64,000 nucleotides of DNA, taken from the NCBI RefSeq assembly GCF_905475395.1, contig NC_058342.1:3531001-3595000 (forward strand). Direction: 5' to 3'. Source of the DNA: Chrysoperla carnea. Its lineage: Eukaryota > Arthropoda > Insecta > Neuroptera > Chrysopidae. The translations under genes were made by a program, and so were the position numbers. Positions 1 to 11,435 of this stretch are shown here, one piece after another. The notes beneath the pieces were generated by a model that did not search any database, was not told the DNA's origin, and saw nothing but the letters and a program-made list of their open reading frames with translations. The first letter of the stretch is position 1. Every line of letters starts with the position of its first letter.

Positions 1-20
1 TATATATATATATATATATA
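1..20. repeat. (TA)n microsatellite at window edge
   Basis: Uninterrupted TA dinucleotides run off the left edge of the window. The full length is unknown. Confidence 0.95.
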
Positions 21-609
21 GATATATATTTTGCTACGATGATAAATTTCCAATCACTTTTGCCCGGATTATAATACTCGAGAACGACTTGGCATTCTTG
101 TTAAAAGATGAGAAGGATTGCCACTTAGTTTTTTCGAGAAACGGAGCTCTAATTTAATCTTAAGTTCCTGTCGCGTTCGATTACTATTTTACCGTCGATA
201 AGTTATTATCGGTGTCTTCAATAATGCGCGTCGATTTATTAATAATTATAGTATCTAAAAACGTCTGTAGGTTTTGTTGAAATAATGAAAAATTATTTTA
301 CACAATATTAAATCTTTGATTTATTAAACAAATTTAAACCGATTATTAAAATAATAAAATAAAAATGCAATGGCATAATTTGAACTTGACAAAAATTTTA
401 TTCTAACTTTTACGAATATTTCTTAGAACTTTACGAATACTTGATTAGAACTTTTTATAACTGAAAAAAATGTTTCAATTGATTTTATTTATACAAAAAA
501 TAAATTGCTTATTTTTGCTTAGTAATTAAGTTCACATAAGAAATAAAAAATAAATTTATGATATTTTTGCAAATTTTGGAGTTTTATTTTATTTCAACAG
601 GATGTGCTA
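21..609. other. AT-rich stretch without recognisable gene
   Basis: No long open frame, RNA gene or clear repeat is visible here. Short poly-A/T runs are common. It may be noncoding flank of the env-like remnant that follows. Confidence 0.6.
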
Positions 610-1420
610 TTACCGATACTACACATTCCTCCGCCATGAGAAAAGTTACTAAATTTTGGAAAGATCTACTTCAGGAATTTTTATGTATGAGGAAATATTT
701 TTAATGGATATTTCAGATTGTAGGAGAATATTGGTTGTAATTAGTCAACAGTTGTTGATGATTTTCTGTAATCCAATTCCATTTATTGTTACATCTTTGT
801 CTTGCCCGTCATTACAGAGAAGGTTTCCTTTTATATGTCTACTAAGGACCAATAATCATTCATTTTCTGATACAGTTTGCCAAATTTCAGGAACTGCGTT
901 GATTGTTGTAATTTTGCATACTTTTGGAAGTTTTTGATCTTGTTGGTCGAATATTTTCACTTCGCAGACGTTGTCCGATCTTCTTTCAATTATTTCCACT
1001 TTGGTACAATTGTAGGTGACGTCTACTAATTTGCAATTTGCAGTGTTTATTAGTAAAGCGAATTGACTTTTACTTCTACCAGAAATTATGTAAGGGTAAT
1101 TAATTTCTATGAAGGATAACGAACTTGAATTTTTATGAGGAGTGGGTGAAAGAAAAGTTTGAAAAAGAGTATTTTCCATTATTTGTGCGATTGGAATTTT
1201 GATTAGTAAAACTATTAAATCGTTTTTCATAAAAGACTTAGTTTCCATTATTTTGTAATAATTTTCTATATTTTCAGGATTAACTTAAAGTGGCAATTGA
1301 AATGGTTTCTTCTATTAAACTCGTGGGGTTAATGATATTATGGTCAACAATACCATGTCCAACTAATGTTAGTGGCATGCCATGCTGTTCTAGTTGCCTA
1401 AAATTGAGATCATTCAATTA
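610..1420 (-). pseudogene. Errantivirus-type envelope (baculovirus F-like) remnant
   Basis: The minus strand holds an open stretch of 130 residues at 1248-856. It continues in the same frame to about 640 after a premature TGA at 856-858. The pattern resembles the central part of the F-like envelope protein of insect LTR errantiviruses: an LIKIPI-type strand early on, then a series of spaced cysteines within short beta-rich stretches (CKLVDVTYNC, CEVKI, CKI) and a GIGLQKI-type segment near the end. Upstream, about 1420-1290, a further matching segment reads in a different frame, so there is at least one frameshift. No fusion peptide, transmembrane anchor, gag or pol is visible nearby. This is a dead fragment. 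Family assignment rests on remembered pattern similarity and needs a profile search. Confidence 0.5.
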
Positions 1421-1730
1421 GAATACTAGTGAATTATTGTGATTATAAAGAAATACAATAAATTGTGTAAAGTGTAATTTAAAATTTTATTTAAAAAACT
1501 CAATTTGTGACTTTATGGGACTATGTTTTAAGTGAGAACAATAATTTAATAATGGTAAGTGTGAGAGAGATAATTGAAATGTTTATAATCAGTGGCCATT
1601 GCTCTTATATGTTTTCAATATCTATTACTTATCTATATTGTTATCTTTTATTTTCTTAATAATTGAGAAATAAATCACCTTTAATAAAGCTCTTGTGAAT
1701 ATTATATTATCGTATTCTACATAACAGTTG
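1421..1730. other. AT-rich noncoding stretch
   Basis: No coding potential. Two AATAAA-like signals near 1670-1690 precede the tRNA-like sequence. This could be a leftover LTR or the 5' flank of LINE-A, and I cannot decide between them. Confidence 0.4.
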
Positions 1731-1793
1731 AATATCGTAGTCGGTTAAGGCGCTTGGATTTTCAAGTCAATGGTTCAAGTCCCGTCAGAGCAA
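1731..1793 (+). ncRNA. tRNA-like sequence (A and B box) ahead of LINE-A ORF1
   Basis: An A-box-like TAGTCGGTTAAGGCG lies at about 1738-1752 and a B-box-like GGTTCAAGTCCC at 1772-1783. The spacing is right for an internal RNA polymerase III promoter. The acceptor and anticodon stems do not pair cleanly, so this is not a functional tRNA; it looks like a tRNA-derived head. It ends about 75 bases before the first ATG of the LINE-A ORF1 frame at 1866. Confidence 0.55.
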
Positions 1794-1865
1794 AATTAAT
1801 TTTGTAAGTTTTTATAAACTAAAATAAAAGGATAAAAACAAAGGTGACAATCAAATTATACCAAA

Positions 1866-2516
1866 ATGACATTAAGTGGAGAAATGAAAGTGTTATTTGA
1901 AAAAATATAAAGTGAGATGCATACAATAGAAAGTAAATTAATGGCAGAAATTAAAGCATTAAAAGATGTTATTGATCAATTGAGTGGTAAATGTATAGAA
2001 TTGGAAATGAGAATAATTTCTCGAAATGATACGGTACTTCAGTTACAAAAGCAAACAAACAGAAATAACCTAATAATTCATGGAATTACTAAGATCGAAG
2101 ATGACACCAACACAGAAGAAATTGTTATTAAAACCATAATTGATAAACTTCAGCTTAATTTGAAACCCGATGATGTAGAAGATGTATATAGGATTGGTAA
2201 AAAGAAAAGTAATCGTCCAAGACCTATTAAAATTCGTTTATGAAATAGGAAGGCAAAAGTAAAGGTACTTGAAAATCGGGCAATGTTAAAAGACACCCAA
2301 ATTTTCGTTAATGAAGTCGTCCCAAAAGCTCTGCGAATCAGAGAGGGAGTGATGAGAAGAGAAAAATATCAAGGAAGAATGAAAGGCAATAATAAAAGAT
2401 TCATTAATTATAATAAACTCATTATTGTAATGAAGATGGAGAAATTATTAAAAACAAACGAGATAGAAGTGATGATAAAGAGGAGAACAAATCTGGGCAT
2501 GATGGAGACAAAATAA
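1866..2516 (+). pseudogene. LINE-A ORF1 (nucleic-acid-binding) pseudogene
   Basis: One reading frame runs from ATG 1866 to TAA 2514-2516, broken by TAA at 1908-1910 and TGA at 2241-2243. The first third is a charged, leucine-rich coiled coil, which would mediate trimerisation. Then come NRNNLIIHGI and DVYRIGK, a layout typical of the RRM-like core of LINE ORF1 proteins. Then LKDTQIFVNE matches the usual C-terminal domain pattern. ORF1 proteins coat LINE RNA and act as chaperones. Only two nonsense changes separate it from an open frame, so decay is moderate. The tRNA-like leader lies directly upstream and an endonuclease fragment follows at about 2690. Confidence 0.75.
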
Positions 2517-2684
2517 TAGAATATCGAATATAAAGAATCATAAAAAAACAGCATTTGAACAATCGACTATGAGGACATTCCTCAACTCAAGGACAACAAG
2601 AAAAAATTCGGTATAATCAATCCTATGATGAAACTATGATGATGACAACGAATGATATTAGGCAATACGATATAATATTTAATA

Positions 2685-2846
2685 GCTGCAGTATATAAGC
2701 CACCAAAATACTCAGAGTACGAGAACAGACAATTATTTACTGAACTTGAAAACGAAATAAGACGTATGCAATATTTATACAACAATGCAGTATTGATAAT
2801 TATGGGAGATTTTAATGCTCGAATAGTAGAAATTCAAGAAGTTGTT
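2685..2846 (+). pseudogene. LINE-A endonuclease fragment
   Basis: Translation gives a segment containing [14 protein letters not shown] and then MGDFNAR. The second is the GDFNA motif of the APE-type endonuclease of LINEs, which nicks target DNA. The sequence matches the minus-strand fragment at 35,330-35,440 nearly base for base. It stops abruptly at about 2846, just after GDFNAR, where LINE-B begins. The rest of the endonuclease survives only in the right-hand copy (35,330-34,939), so a deletion joined A to B here. Confidence 0.75.
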
Positions 2847-2857
2847 TAATTTGAATG

Positions 2858-5204
2858 AGTCAATAGTTGCGGTAAATGCAGATGAATCTACACAATTGAA
2901 AGCAGGTGAAGGCAAATAATGGGTCATTCTAGGGCGAAAGGCTTCTGAAACCACTGAAGAGTAACTTAAAACGCACTTTTCAGCAAAAATGCTAAATAGT
3001 ACTTTCGAAGTATGCAAACGCGAAACGTAAGGCACAAATGCGTGCTTCAACTTAGAAACTGAAAAAAACTTTATGAAAAAGGAAAAAGTTTATGATGCAA
3101 GTTTCTGGCCTAAAACCACAATGCTATAGAGGTATTTTTTTCCAAGACAAAGACCTACTAGATTCGTCTAAAGCTACCACACTGGGGATATTGACAAGAA
3201 ATGAAGCAACTGAATATATTGTTAATTCAAATCCATTCAGAAGTACTTTTAAGCGATTCAGATCCTCACTTTGTCTGCATTTGTGAACATTGACTAACAA
3301 AAAATGAAATTACTTACACACAAATATGTAACCACAACCTGATTTCATCTTGCTGTAGAGTGCAATTTCATCATGATGGTGCAGTTATTTATGCTAGATC
3401 GGGGTTTGAATGTCAAGAAATGAAAATAAATGTACCCTACGTAGAGAAGATATTCGAAAAATGTGTTACAAAATCTTAATCACTTCATATCATTGCTGTG
3501 TCCATCCATAGAACTCCTGGCAGTGACTTAAAACTTTTCTTAGAAAACTTTGAACATTTGTTAAGTGTTATATCGAAATATAAGAAACATCAATCTTTAT
3601 ATGTGGGGATTTCAATTTGAACTTCCTAATAAATAATTCAAGGTATAAAAAAAAAGAATCTGATGAATAGTTTTAATTTAGTCGCTACAGTTACTGAGCC
3701 CACTAGAATTACTCTCTCTAGTTCAACGATTATTGATAATGTTATCACAAATGCCGACACAAAGCTAAGATGGTGTATACAACGTGCTTCGATAGTTTAA
3801 TATCCGACCATCGCGCAATCCAAATCTGTTTCATACTGAAAAATCAAATCAGTATTTTAAATACTTTCAAAAAATATTCACGAATCTTTTCTCATGAAAA
3901 TTATTGCTTGTTGGAACAGTTACTTGCGACTGAAACTTGGGACTCTCACTATAACTGTTGCGACGCGGAGTAAATCTGTGGTAATTTTTTTGACATAATC
4001 TTACACTACTTTCGCTGAGCTTCCCGGAAAAATTGGTAACCATTAAAAAATTTAATAGCAAAAAATCCAATTGAATCACTCCTGAAGTTAAATCACTTTC
4101 TAAAATTAAGCGTGATTTTTATATGGAGTATATTAAATCAAACCCTCTAGAAGCTGAATTTTCATGGGCTGCATCCCAGTACAAACATTATAATTAATAA
4201 AACTTTAAAAGCGTTAATAAAAACTAAATTACCATTCCGAAATTATTAGTTTTTCAAAAATAAATCCTCTGCCAAATGGAACATAATAAACACCAGGAAC
4301 TGCTCCTAGTCGAAAGTTATAAATAATTTTCCTGATTGTTTTGTTATCAATTAGGAAACAGTATCAGATATCACCACAATCGAATGAATTCTCCTACGTT
4401 AATAAAACGGGTACTTTGAAATTAGTAACTGCAACCGCTTGTTCCCATGATGTTAAAAAAAAGTAACATTCATATCTTTTTCTTGTTTCTAAAAAACGAG
4501 GAAGAATACTCGCTCTACAGGTTGGGATGAAATTCTAGTGAAGTCAACGCCTCTAAGTAACATTATTAATAAATGCTTTCGACAAGGGATTTTTCCTGCT
4601 TTGCTGAAAATGGCTGTGTTTAAACCTTTATATACGAAGGGAGACAAAAACATGATTGATAACTATCGTCTAATATCTTTATTTAGCAATGTCTCAAAAA
4701 TTTTTTTAAAAATTTTACACAAGAGAGTTATTGTATATTTAGCTAAATTCAATTTTATATCTGAAAACCAGCATGGCTTTATCCGAGGACGTTCGATAAA
4801 TTTGGCTATTTTCAAAGTAATAAATCAAATCTTGTATTCTTGGAATGAAGGCCATCTTAACGCATTGGCACTGTACGACCTGTCAAAAGCGTTCGATTGT
4901 GTGGATCACGACCTTCTATGTGAGAAGCTATACTACTTTGGCTTTCGCTGAGTAACATTAAAATTATTCAATTCTTATTTAATAAATCACTCACAGTCTG
5001 TGCAATTTAGCCATTTCGATAACAATTACCTCAAAGTGATTCTTTTTGATAGAGAAATCATTAGAAAAGAAGTCCCGCCAGGGACCATTTATTCTATTTA
5101 TTAATGATGTTACACTTACTGAGCCAAACTCAAGTTTCTTCGCTGATGACACCGCTGTTGCTTTCGATCCGTTAAATGAGGAGAGTTTGAAGGCTTCTAT
5201 TCAA
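2858..5204 (+). mobile_element. LINE-B copy 1, 5' and central part (jockey/CR1-like)
   Basis: This is a decayed non-LTR retrotransposon reading rightward. It holds the end of ORF1 (about 2860-3110), an endonuclease region (about 3350-3900, frameshifted) and the N-terminal half of reverse transcriptase. The 5' part was lost in the fusion to LINE-A. At about 5204 it is interrupted by LINE-C, which reads leftward from its (TTA)n tail. LINE-B resumes near 8765. The same element, with the same interruption, lies in inverted orientation at 29,706-33,150. Confidence 0.8.
4538..5160 (+). pseudogene. LINE-B reverse transcriptase fragment
   Basis: An open stretch of 137 codons (4538-4951) shows fingers and palm motifs: FKPLYTKGDKNMIDNYRLIS (motif 1, usually PIFKKGD...NYRPIS), NQHGFIRGRS (motif 2a) and ALYDLSKAFDCVDH (motif A, with the catalytic aspartate in YDLSKAFD). 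A TGA at 4949 and frameshifts follow. The sequence then continues through a VPPGTI-type motif B near 5080 to FFADDTAVAF (catalytic FADD) at about 5140. The protein would copy the element RNA at the nicked target. It is inactive because of the breaks and the LINE-C insertion just after FADD. Confidence 0.8.
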
Positions 5205-5500
5205 TAATAATAACGAAAATAATAATAATAAATTTATTTGTTTTTAGATATACAATCTAATACAAAGGATCTGTCAGTCATTCTGTAAAGACAGATTAGA
5301 TTGAAAAAAAATAAAAAATTCATACATATGTTTTGAAACAAAACAGGAAACAATACTTTTGGTAGCCTGCGGTTATCTTAACCTTCGACTTTCTTCCAGT
5401 ACAAGAGAGTCGATTGCAGTGCTTTTACGGAAAGGCGACGATGACCAGTTTCTACGGGGATAATGTGGTTGGGAGTATTTCTGGATAACTGGAGTAATAT

Positions 5501-6578
5501 TTAAAAAAAATTTGTTTGAACTGACTTAATTTCATTAAAGTATCTCAGACTCCAAAGAGGTGCACAGAATATTAAAGAAGTTGTGACGATACTATCATAA
5601 AGCTGACATCTTGCTGGCCACGACACACATTTTGAATTTACCAATGTTGACATTACTGCACCCGTGGCAATTTTTGCCTTCCGAACGAAGTAAAGAGCAG
5701 ATTCGTAAAGCAATATAGAACTGAAAAATGTTACCCCGAGGTAGTTCAATTTGTTGACAACTTCAATATTATCAGGTCCATATCTAAATACCTCTCTTTC
5801 ACTGACACTTCCGACTCTTCGGAAGACCAGAACTTTTGGCTTGGTGCAGTTAATGGTCAATTTATTAATGCGCGCATAGTCATTCATAACCTCGAGCTTT
5901 CTTTTTATATCAGCTGTTGCCCAGAATTAACAAATCATCCGTAGAAAGTAGTAATAATAAACTATTCATCTCGTCTATATTTATTCCTTGGACACTTCTT
6001 TGTCGGAAGAAAGCCTCGATGTCATTTATAAGCATAGAAAATAGCCATGGACCTAGAGATTCACCCTGTATGACACCTTCGTTCACGTTAAACTGTTTCG
6101 TACATTTATTGTCAATTTTTACTCGAATTGTTGCATTATCATAGATGGCTTTGAGTATACGAATAATTTTTAAGCTAACTCCATATTTAAACAACTTGTG
6201 CCACAGTAACTGATGATTAACTGCTTCAAATGCACGTTTAAAATCTATTAAAGTTGCTTCTACTTTTTTCTTTGGCTGTTTTAAACATAATTGGGTTACA
6301 GAGGAGAGAACAAAAACATTGTCAAAACACCCTCGACCTTCTCTAAATCCTGACTGATTTTCGATCAAAACGTCTGCTTCATCAGCCCAAAGCATCAATC
6401 GTTCTAACAAAATATTCTTAAAAATTTTTAGTGTACTGTTACAGAGAGCAATTCCTCTATAATTTTCTGGACTACTTGCATCACCTTTCTTATGAAGCAT
6501 AGTGACAGCAATTCTCGACCATTCCTTGGGAATGTCTTCTGTGTTCATTATTTTATTTAACCAGTAATTAAGATACAA
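5501..6578 (-). pseudogene. LINE-C reverse transcriptase
   Basis: Two open stretches (6578-5910, 222 codons; 5887-5501, 128 codons) form the palm and thumb. Visible motifs are MLHKKGD..ENYRGIAL, NQSGFREGRGCFDNV, LIDFKRAFEAVNH (motif A) and GVIQGESLGPWLFS (motif B). Where FADD or YADD is expected the sequence reads STDD. The same STDD occurs in the right-arm copy, so the change predates the duplication. The second stretch has the LNYLGV motif and a typical thumb. One frame break separates the two stretches at about 5900. Confidence 0.8.
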
Positions 6579-6929
6579 AATCCAGTTTTGGGGGAGATTT
6601 TTTAAAATTCGTTCGTGATGTTATCTAGAACAGGAGTTTTGTTTTCTTTAGATTTGCTAATATTGGCATACAATTCATCGAGAGAAATTAAGCTATCTAA
6701 GAAAGGATGTGCTGCATCCGAAAAGACATCATTCTCTAAAGATTGGTGGCATAAGTTTTCATAAAAATTTCCCCATTCTTGTATTGAAATACAATTATTA
6801 TAGTTTCTTTTATGTTTAGAAGAGTTAACAGTTTTACAGAATCGTTAAAAAAGCCATTGCGTCTACATGTTTTCAATTTACTCTTAATATCCAGCTTACA
6901 ATCCCATCTTAGGCCACTCACTGTTTAAT

Positions 6930-7490
6930 TATCTTCGGTAGGTAAAAAACTATTGTAATTGCTGCCAATGTCAATTCTACAGGGAAGTGGCATGATAAAG
7001 ACACATCATGAAGAACTTAAAGGTCCTGTATATAATGCAGAAATTTCGAATGACACCAAACTAAGTCAATAGGGTTTTTACCAGAGGCGCTGCAAAACGT
7101 AAATTGAGAGGGTGAGTCGCTTATGGTTCTTCTATTCAATAAAACGAACCCGTTCTGTCCCATGAAATCATTCAAGTCTTTTCCTCAACGATTGTTGACC
7201 ATGTCCAGAGATATTCTATCTTAATTTACTTGAGTGCCAAAGCATATTTCATGAAACAATTGGCCCAAGCTACCTATTCTACAATTAAAGTCACGGCCTT
7301 AAATAAACAATAGATGTGGAAAATCTGTGATTATATCATTAATGACTATTTGTAACGATTTTAAAACATCGACCAAGTTTAAACTTGGTTTAAAATATAC
7401 ATTTCCAGTTACAAATTCGATATCATTAGCACACACTTTCACAATGATCCAACATTCAGTTCTATTCAGACTCTCAAAGTAAAAGGATTT
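6930..7490 (-). pseudogene. LINE-C endonuclease region, decayed
   Basis: Reading across frame breaks, the minus strand contains RDFN followed by a conserved segment with DFMGQNGFVLLNRR and NPIDLVWC, then a histidine-rich end. This is the usual path of an APE-type endonuclease (GDFN, then the PS/IDxV motif, then SDH). Several stops and frameshifts interrupt it. The matching copy is at 16,470-16,970 on the plus strand, where 66 codons remain open. Confidence 0.65.
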
Positions 7491-7496
7491 TTTCAG

Positions 7497-8253
7497 TCAA
7501 ATAGCTAAACCACCACTTGCTCTGCCTTTAGATTTGTCCTTCAATGCACCCGATCCAATGAAACTGAATTCTGAAAGAGAGAGTGGCAAATCGAAACTTT
7601 CCAGCACTGACCATGTCTCACTGATACATTCTGAAAAGGATGAGGCTAGCATTAGGATTGAAGCATTATTAGATCTGTAAGATTGTGAGCTTTTATAAGA
7701 CTTAATTTTATTTTCTTTTAAGTCAAAAAAGTAAATTTTTTCCGGAGTTATCAGTTTATTAAACCTCATTATAGCACGTAGTCTTTTTCCTATCTCTTCG
7801 TGAAGAAGTGGCAGTAAAGCTTTCCTTTGCTTCTGAATCTTGGCGGTGAAGTCTTCACGGACATAAATATTCGTCCCCTTCAGTTTAGATGTGGTTTTGA
7901 GAATGTAAATTTTTTTGTTTACGTTAAGTAATTTAATTAGCACACGTATCGAATCGTTTCTTTGGTTGTTTAATTCAAGAATATTTCCAATTTCAATTTT
8001 TGAACAGAACACGTTCATTTTCTTGTTTATAATGTCGAGTATTAATGATTATAATTCAGTTTTATTATAAAGCGTTTAAGGTTTATCAAATATAATATTT
8101 TTACGTTTGATTTCAGCTTCAAAGTAATCACATCGAGCAGTAGAAACTTCATTTTTCAAAGTTTTATTTTCTTCTTTTACTAAAGTTATTTCGTTTAAAA
8201 ATTGAAGTTATTTTAGAATTGGTGTCTTCGATATATTTATTATTTGCATCCAT
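7497..8253 (-). pseudogene. LINE-C ORF1
   Basis: The start ATG is at 8253-8251. The N-terminal part (8253-8020) is frameshifted and predicted coiled coil. From 8018 there are 173 open codons: RNDSIRVLIKLLNVNKK, then KLKGTNIYVREDFTAKIQKQRK, a good match to the RRM/C-terminal domain pattern of LINE ORF1. The frame runs on into sequence that belongs to the start of the endonuclease ORF (ends KGRASGGLAI). The right-arm copy of this gene (12,061-12,560) was split by LINE-D. Confidence 0.7.
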
Positions 8254-8369
8254 TTTAGTTAGTAGCAAGTCAAATTTTTTTTCTAAAGTTTCTCCATTTA
8301 TGTAAAATAAAAAAACAATTGGAAAAGTAGTAGAAAGAAAAAATAAAATAAATTAAAAATTATAATATA

Positions 8370-8452
8370 CGCGAACCGAAATAGATTCGAACCCACTAGG
8401 GTCTGAAGATTCACAACGATAGTCCGCGTCACTAACCGCTGCGCTATGATCG
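8370..8452 (-). ncRNA. tRNA-like sequence in LINE-C 5' leader (copy 1)
   Basis: On the minus strand an A-box-like TAGCGCAGCGGTTAG and a B-box-like GGGTTCGAATC are present with tRNA-like spacing. The stems are imperfect. It lies about 120 bases before the ORF1 start. The homologous sequence at 11,865-11,944 sits at the same place in the other copy, so this belongs to the element or to its common flank and is not a chance neighbour. Confidence 0.65.
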
Positions 8453-8764
8453 TTGTATGTAATGAAAACTTTATAAGAAGAGTATTAGACTAAAATTGTA
8501 TTATATACTTGTTTGAACTTTTATTTTTAACAGTATAAAGAATGTCTTAAAACACAAAACAATATATTAAATTTTTATATTCACACTTTTATAACTTAAT
8601 TACCATCACTTTTTATAACTTAATTTACACAAAATCACATACAAAAATGCTCACAAACGGTTCACTATAATATTTATTAAATATTTACAGATTAAAATAT
8701 TTATTTTACTTAAATTGTTGACTGATTGTGATTGCACTTAGATGTTGACAGTTTGAATGACAAA

Positions 8765-9636
8765 GGCAGAATATCTGAATCCTTAACTATGCTATCTCAA
8801 TAGTGCATCAATAATAGGTTGAAGCTGAACATAGAAAATACCCAACATATCAAGTTCGGTGAGTACGGCCCTCTTGAGACTAGTTTAAAAATTCCAGCTT
8901 TTGGTAATATTTTTTTCTGTGATCAGGTAAAATTTTTGGGCATCCATCTTGATAAAAATTTATCTTGGAATAATCATGTAGATCAGGTGACAGCAAAAAT
9001 TAGCAAATACACTTACCCTTTGGGTACGATCAGAGATACTGTACCAAAATCAATTTTATTTAGCATATACTACGCCTATATTGAAAGCAATTGGTGATAT
9101 GGAATTGTGTTCTGGGGAAATTCTCCTCATGTAAAAAATTTTTTTAAAACTCAAAAGAGATGTTTTAGGGCGATTTTTGACATTAGCCAACGATTGTCTT
9201 GTAAACCGGTTTTTAAAGAAAATAAAATTCTTACTTTATATGATTTGTATGTATATGAATGTTCAGTATTTTTTAAACAATATTCCTATCTTTTCGTGAG
9301 TAACTATAAGAATCATCAACACGATAATCATCCTTAAATAAATTCAAAATAAATTATTGTGCATTAACAAAATCGTTAAAAGGGCCGCCCAATTCTATAT
9401 TTCGAATTTTTAACAACATACCACATAATATCAAACATCTGCCAGTTCAGCTCTTTAAGATCAAATTGAAACAGTTACTTTATACCTTGAATCTTTATGC
9501 TTCAAATGAATGGGTCTTAAACTCAACATAGATTATAATATGTAATTTTTCTTGTAAGACCTTTCGTATACCTGTTATTTTCCAAACACTCAGAAATATT
9601 TATTAATATTATTATTATAATTGTTATTATTATTTA
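8765..9636 (+). pseudogene. LINE-B 3' part: RT thumb, C-terminus and (TTA)n tail
   Basis: The reading continues LINE-B after the LINE-C insertion. At 8819-9097 comes RLKLNIENTQ, then VKFLGIHLDKNLSWNNHVD, the classic post-catalytic LINE motif. At 9107-9337 there is a C-terminal segment (FWGNSPHVKNFFKTQKRCFRAIF...) typical of jockey/CR1-type elements. Single stops at about 9095 and 9336 break the frame. The tail is a TTA-rich run at about 9600-9636. The R4-like LINE starts immediately after it. Confidence 0.75.
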
Positions 9637-9639
9637 AAT

Positions 9640-11435
9640 TTGAATATTAACGAATTCATGCCTGTCAAGCAGGGAGAGCGGATACAGGATTTATACCCCA
9701 GAGCCACCCATCTTCTTGAGAGTCATAAATTTTTACAAGGCAGCTACTCTCGTCGTGAATTCACCTTCATTCAAATTGATGGCCACTGGCGTGATTTATA
9801 TGAAAAGTTGACTAGTGTAGATAAAAATATAAGACCAATAAAACTGTTCGAAAGGTTCTGCAACGCGCGCCTAGCAGAACAAGCGGTCCTAACATCTGTT
9901 ACCGCTGATGAAGTATCCCCTTCTTTCAAAGGCAAGAAGAATCATTCGGCGCCTGGCATGGATGCTGTGTCCAACTTCTGGTGGAAACGTTTAACTTCCA
10001 CACACGCACATCTTGCTAGGCACTTTACTTCATATATCCTTGGGTACGGGACCTTTCCAACGTGGTTTGCAGAAGAACGAACAGTTTTGATCCCCAAAAA
10101 AGGAGTCCTTTCAGTTCCGAGCAATTATCGCCCGATTACATGTCTTAATACCGTGTACAAAGCGTTCACCTCCATTCTTAATGAACGCAAACTCACAACC
10201 ATAGAACCGGTTTGACAGATGATATACGAGCAACGCGGCTCCAAACGAAGTATATCAGGTTGCAAAGATAATCTTCTTGTTGACAGATGTATCTGCCAAG
10301 ACGCCCGTCAGTATCAACGCGACCTGAGTATGGCCTGGGTATATTATTGGAAAGCATTTGACACTCTCTCTCACAAACTCATGTTGGTGCTGCTCAAATG
10401 TTAAATTATTCACCCCGATATTATCAGATGCATCGAAGAGCTGTTAACTTTGTTGAAGACCAAGTTTACCATTAAATGTGGTAAACGTACTGTCTCAACA
10501 GATCTGGTAACGTTTAAGCGTGGTGTCTATCATGGCGACAGCCTTAGCCCGCTTTTATTCTGTATCTCCCTTATGCCCATTTCCTTGCGCTTGGGAGAAG
10601 AAACTGGTTACCGTTGTGATCCCCCGACAGAAAGGAAGCATCAGGTAACCCATCTATTCTATATGGATGACCTGAATCTTTTTGCTTCTTCTGAGACCAG
10701 TCTATCTCGACCTATCAAAGCTGTCCATCAGTACACGAAGGCCATTGGCATGGAATTTGGTCTCGATAGATGTGCTGTCAATCATTGTAAGCGGGGTCGT
10801 GTCCCTTATTACGATGCAGACGTGCAGCTCACAGATGGAAGCATCGTGAAACATCTCGATGAAGAAGAGCTCTACACATACTTGGGTGTCGGTGACAACC
10901 ACATTCAGAGTGTGTCTATTAACAAGGAAGCTCTTCGCGGCAGGTATATGCACCGTCTTCGACAAATCTGGCAATCAGAATTGTCTAAGATCCGTAAGGT
11001 CCGTGCTACTAATATGCTTACAATTCCCATCCTTCTCTATTCTTTTGGTTCCATCAAAGGGACAATAGGGGAGCTTAAGAAATTTGATAGAGGCACTTGT
11101 AAACTCATGAACGTCTATCGTAGTTTGCACCCACGTGCCTCAGAACCCCGAAACTACCTCCCACGTCAGCAAGGAGGTAGAGGTCGCCTATCCGTTGAAG
11201 GTCTACATGATAGGGTAGTTTTGGGTATAGCTTGTCAGGTCATAAATAGTTCTGACCCTCTTATGGAACTCGTGCGCGATCACGAGTAACAGAGGAAAGG
11301 AGCATTCTTGTTCTCTGCAGCACAACATGCAGCGTCTAAATTGGGCCTTGCTTTTGATCCGTCTATTCGTGATCTTGATGATAATGTAGTCCTTCTCTCT
11401 AAATCTCGACTTCGTTCAGCAGTGAAACGCGGCCC
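9640..11435 (+). pseudogene. R2/R4/NeSL-like LINE reverse transcriptase, three nonsense codons
   Basis: A single frame of nearly 600 codons is broken only by TGA at 10,213, TAA at 10,402 and TAA at 11,287, with no frameshift. Motifs in order are APGMDAVSNFWWKR, TVLIPKKG..PSNYRPIT, KAFDTLSH (motif A), HGDSLSPLLFC (motif B), FYMDDLNLFA (motif C), YLGVGD and NYLPRQQGGRGRLSVEGL. This set is typical of LINEs with a restriction-like endonuclease (R2/R4/NeSL). Three residues before KAFD, where aspartate is expected, there is tyrosine, so catalysis would fail. Both the N-terminal part and the C-terminal zinc/endonuclease part are missing: the frame is cut at 11,435 where the right palindrome arm begins. 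It is more GC-rich than its surroundings. Confidence 0.8.

Larger units (their letters stand above)
5205..8764 (-). mobile_element. LINE-C copy 1, inserted in LINE-B
   Basis: Read on the minus strand this is a nearly full-length LINE: 5' leader with a tRNA-like sequence (8452-8370), ORF1 (8253-7497), endonuclease (about 7490-6930), reverse transcriptase (6930-5501), 3' UTR and a (TTA)n tail at about 5230-5205. Near 5355 a deletion joins the end of the RT region directly to the 3' UTR. The CCHC-containing C-terminus seen in the other copy at 28,747-29,070 is missing. The 5' boundary near 8764 is approximate and is set by where LINE-B reading resumes. Confidence 0.75.
2690..9397 (+). repeat. 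Left arm of a large imperfect inverted duplication
   Basis: The order LINE-A(+), LINE-B(+), LINE-C(-), LINE-B 3' end(+) is repeated in reverse complement at 11,436-35,440. The junctions between LINE-B and LINE-C are shared by both arms. In an 82-base stretch of LINE-C (about 5801-5885 against 18,056-18,140) I count four differences, so the arms are diverged and not identical. Confidence 0.8.

Noticed and set aside
1731..1793. Functional tRNA gene
   Set aside because: Acceptor and anticodon stems do not pair well and no terminator run follows; only the promoter boxes are tRNA-like.
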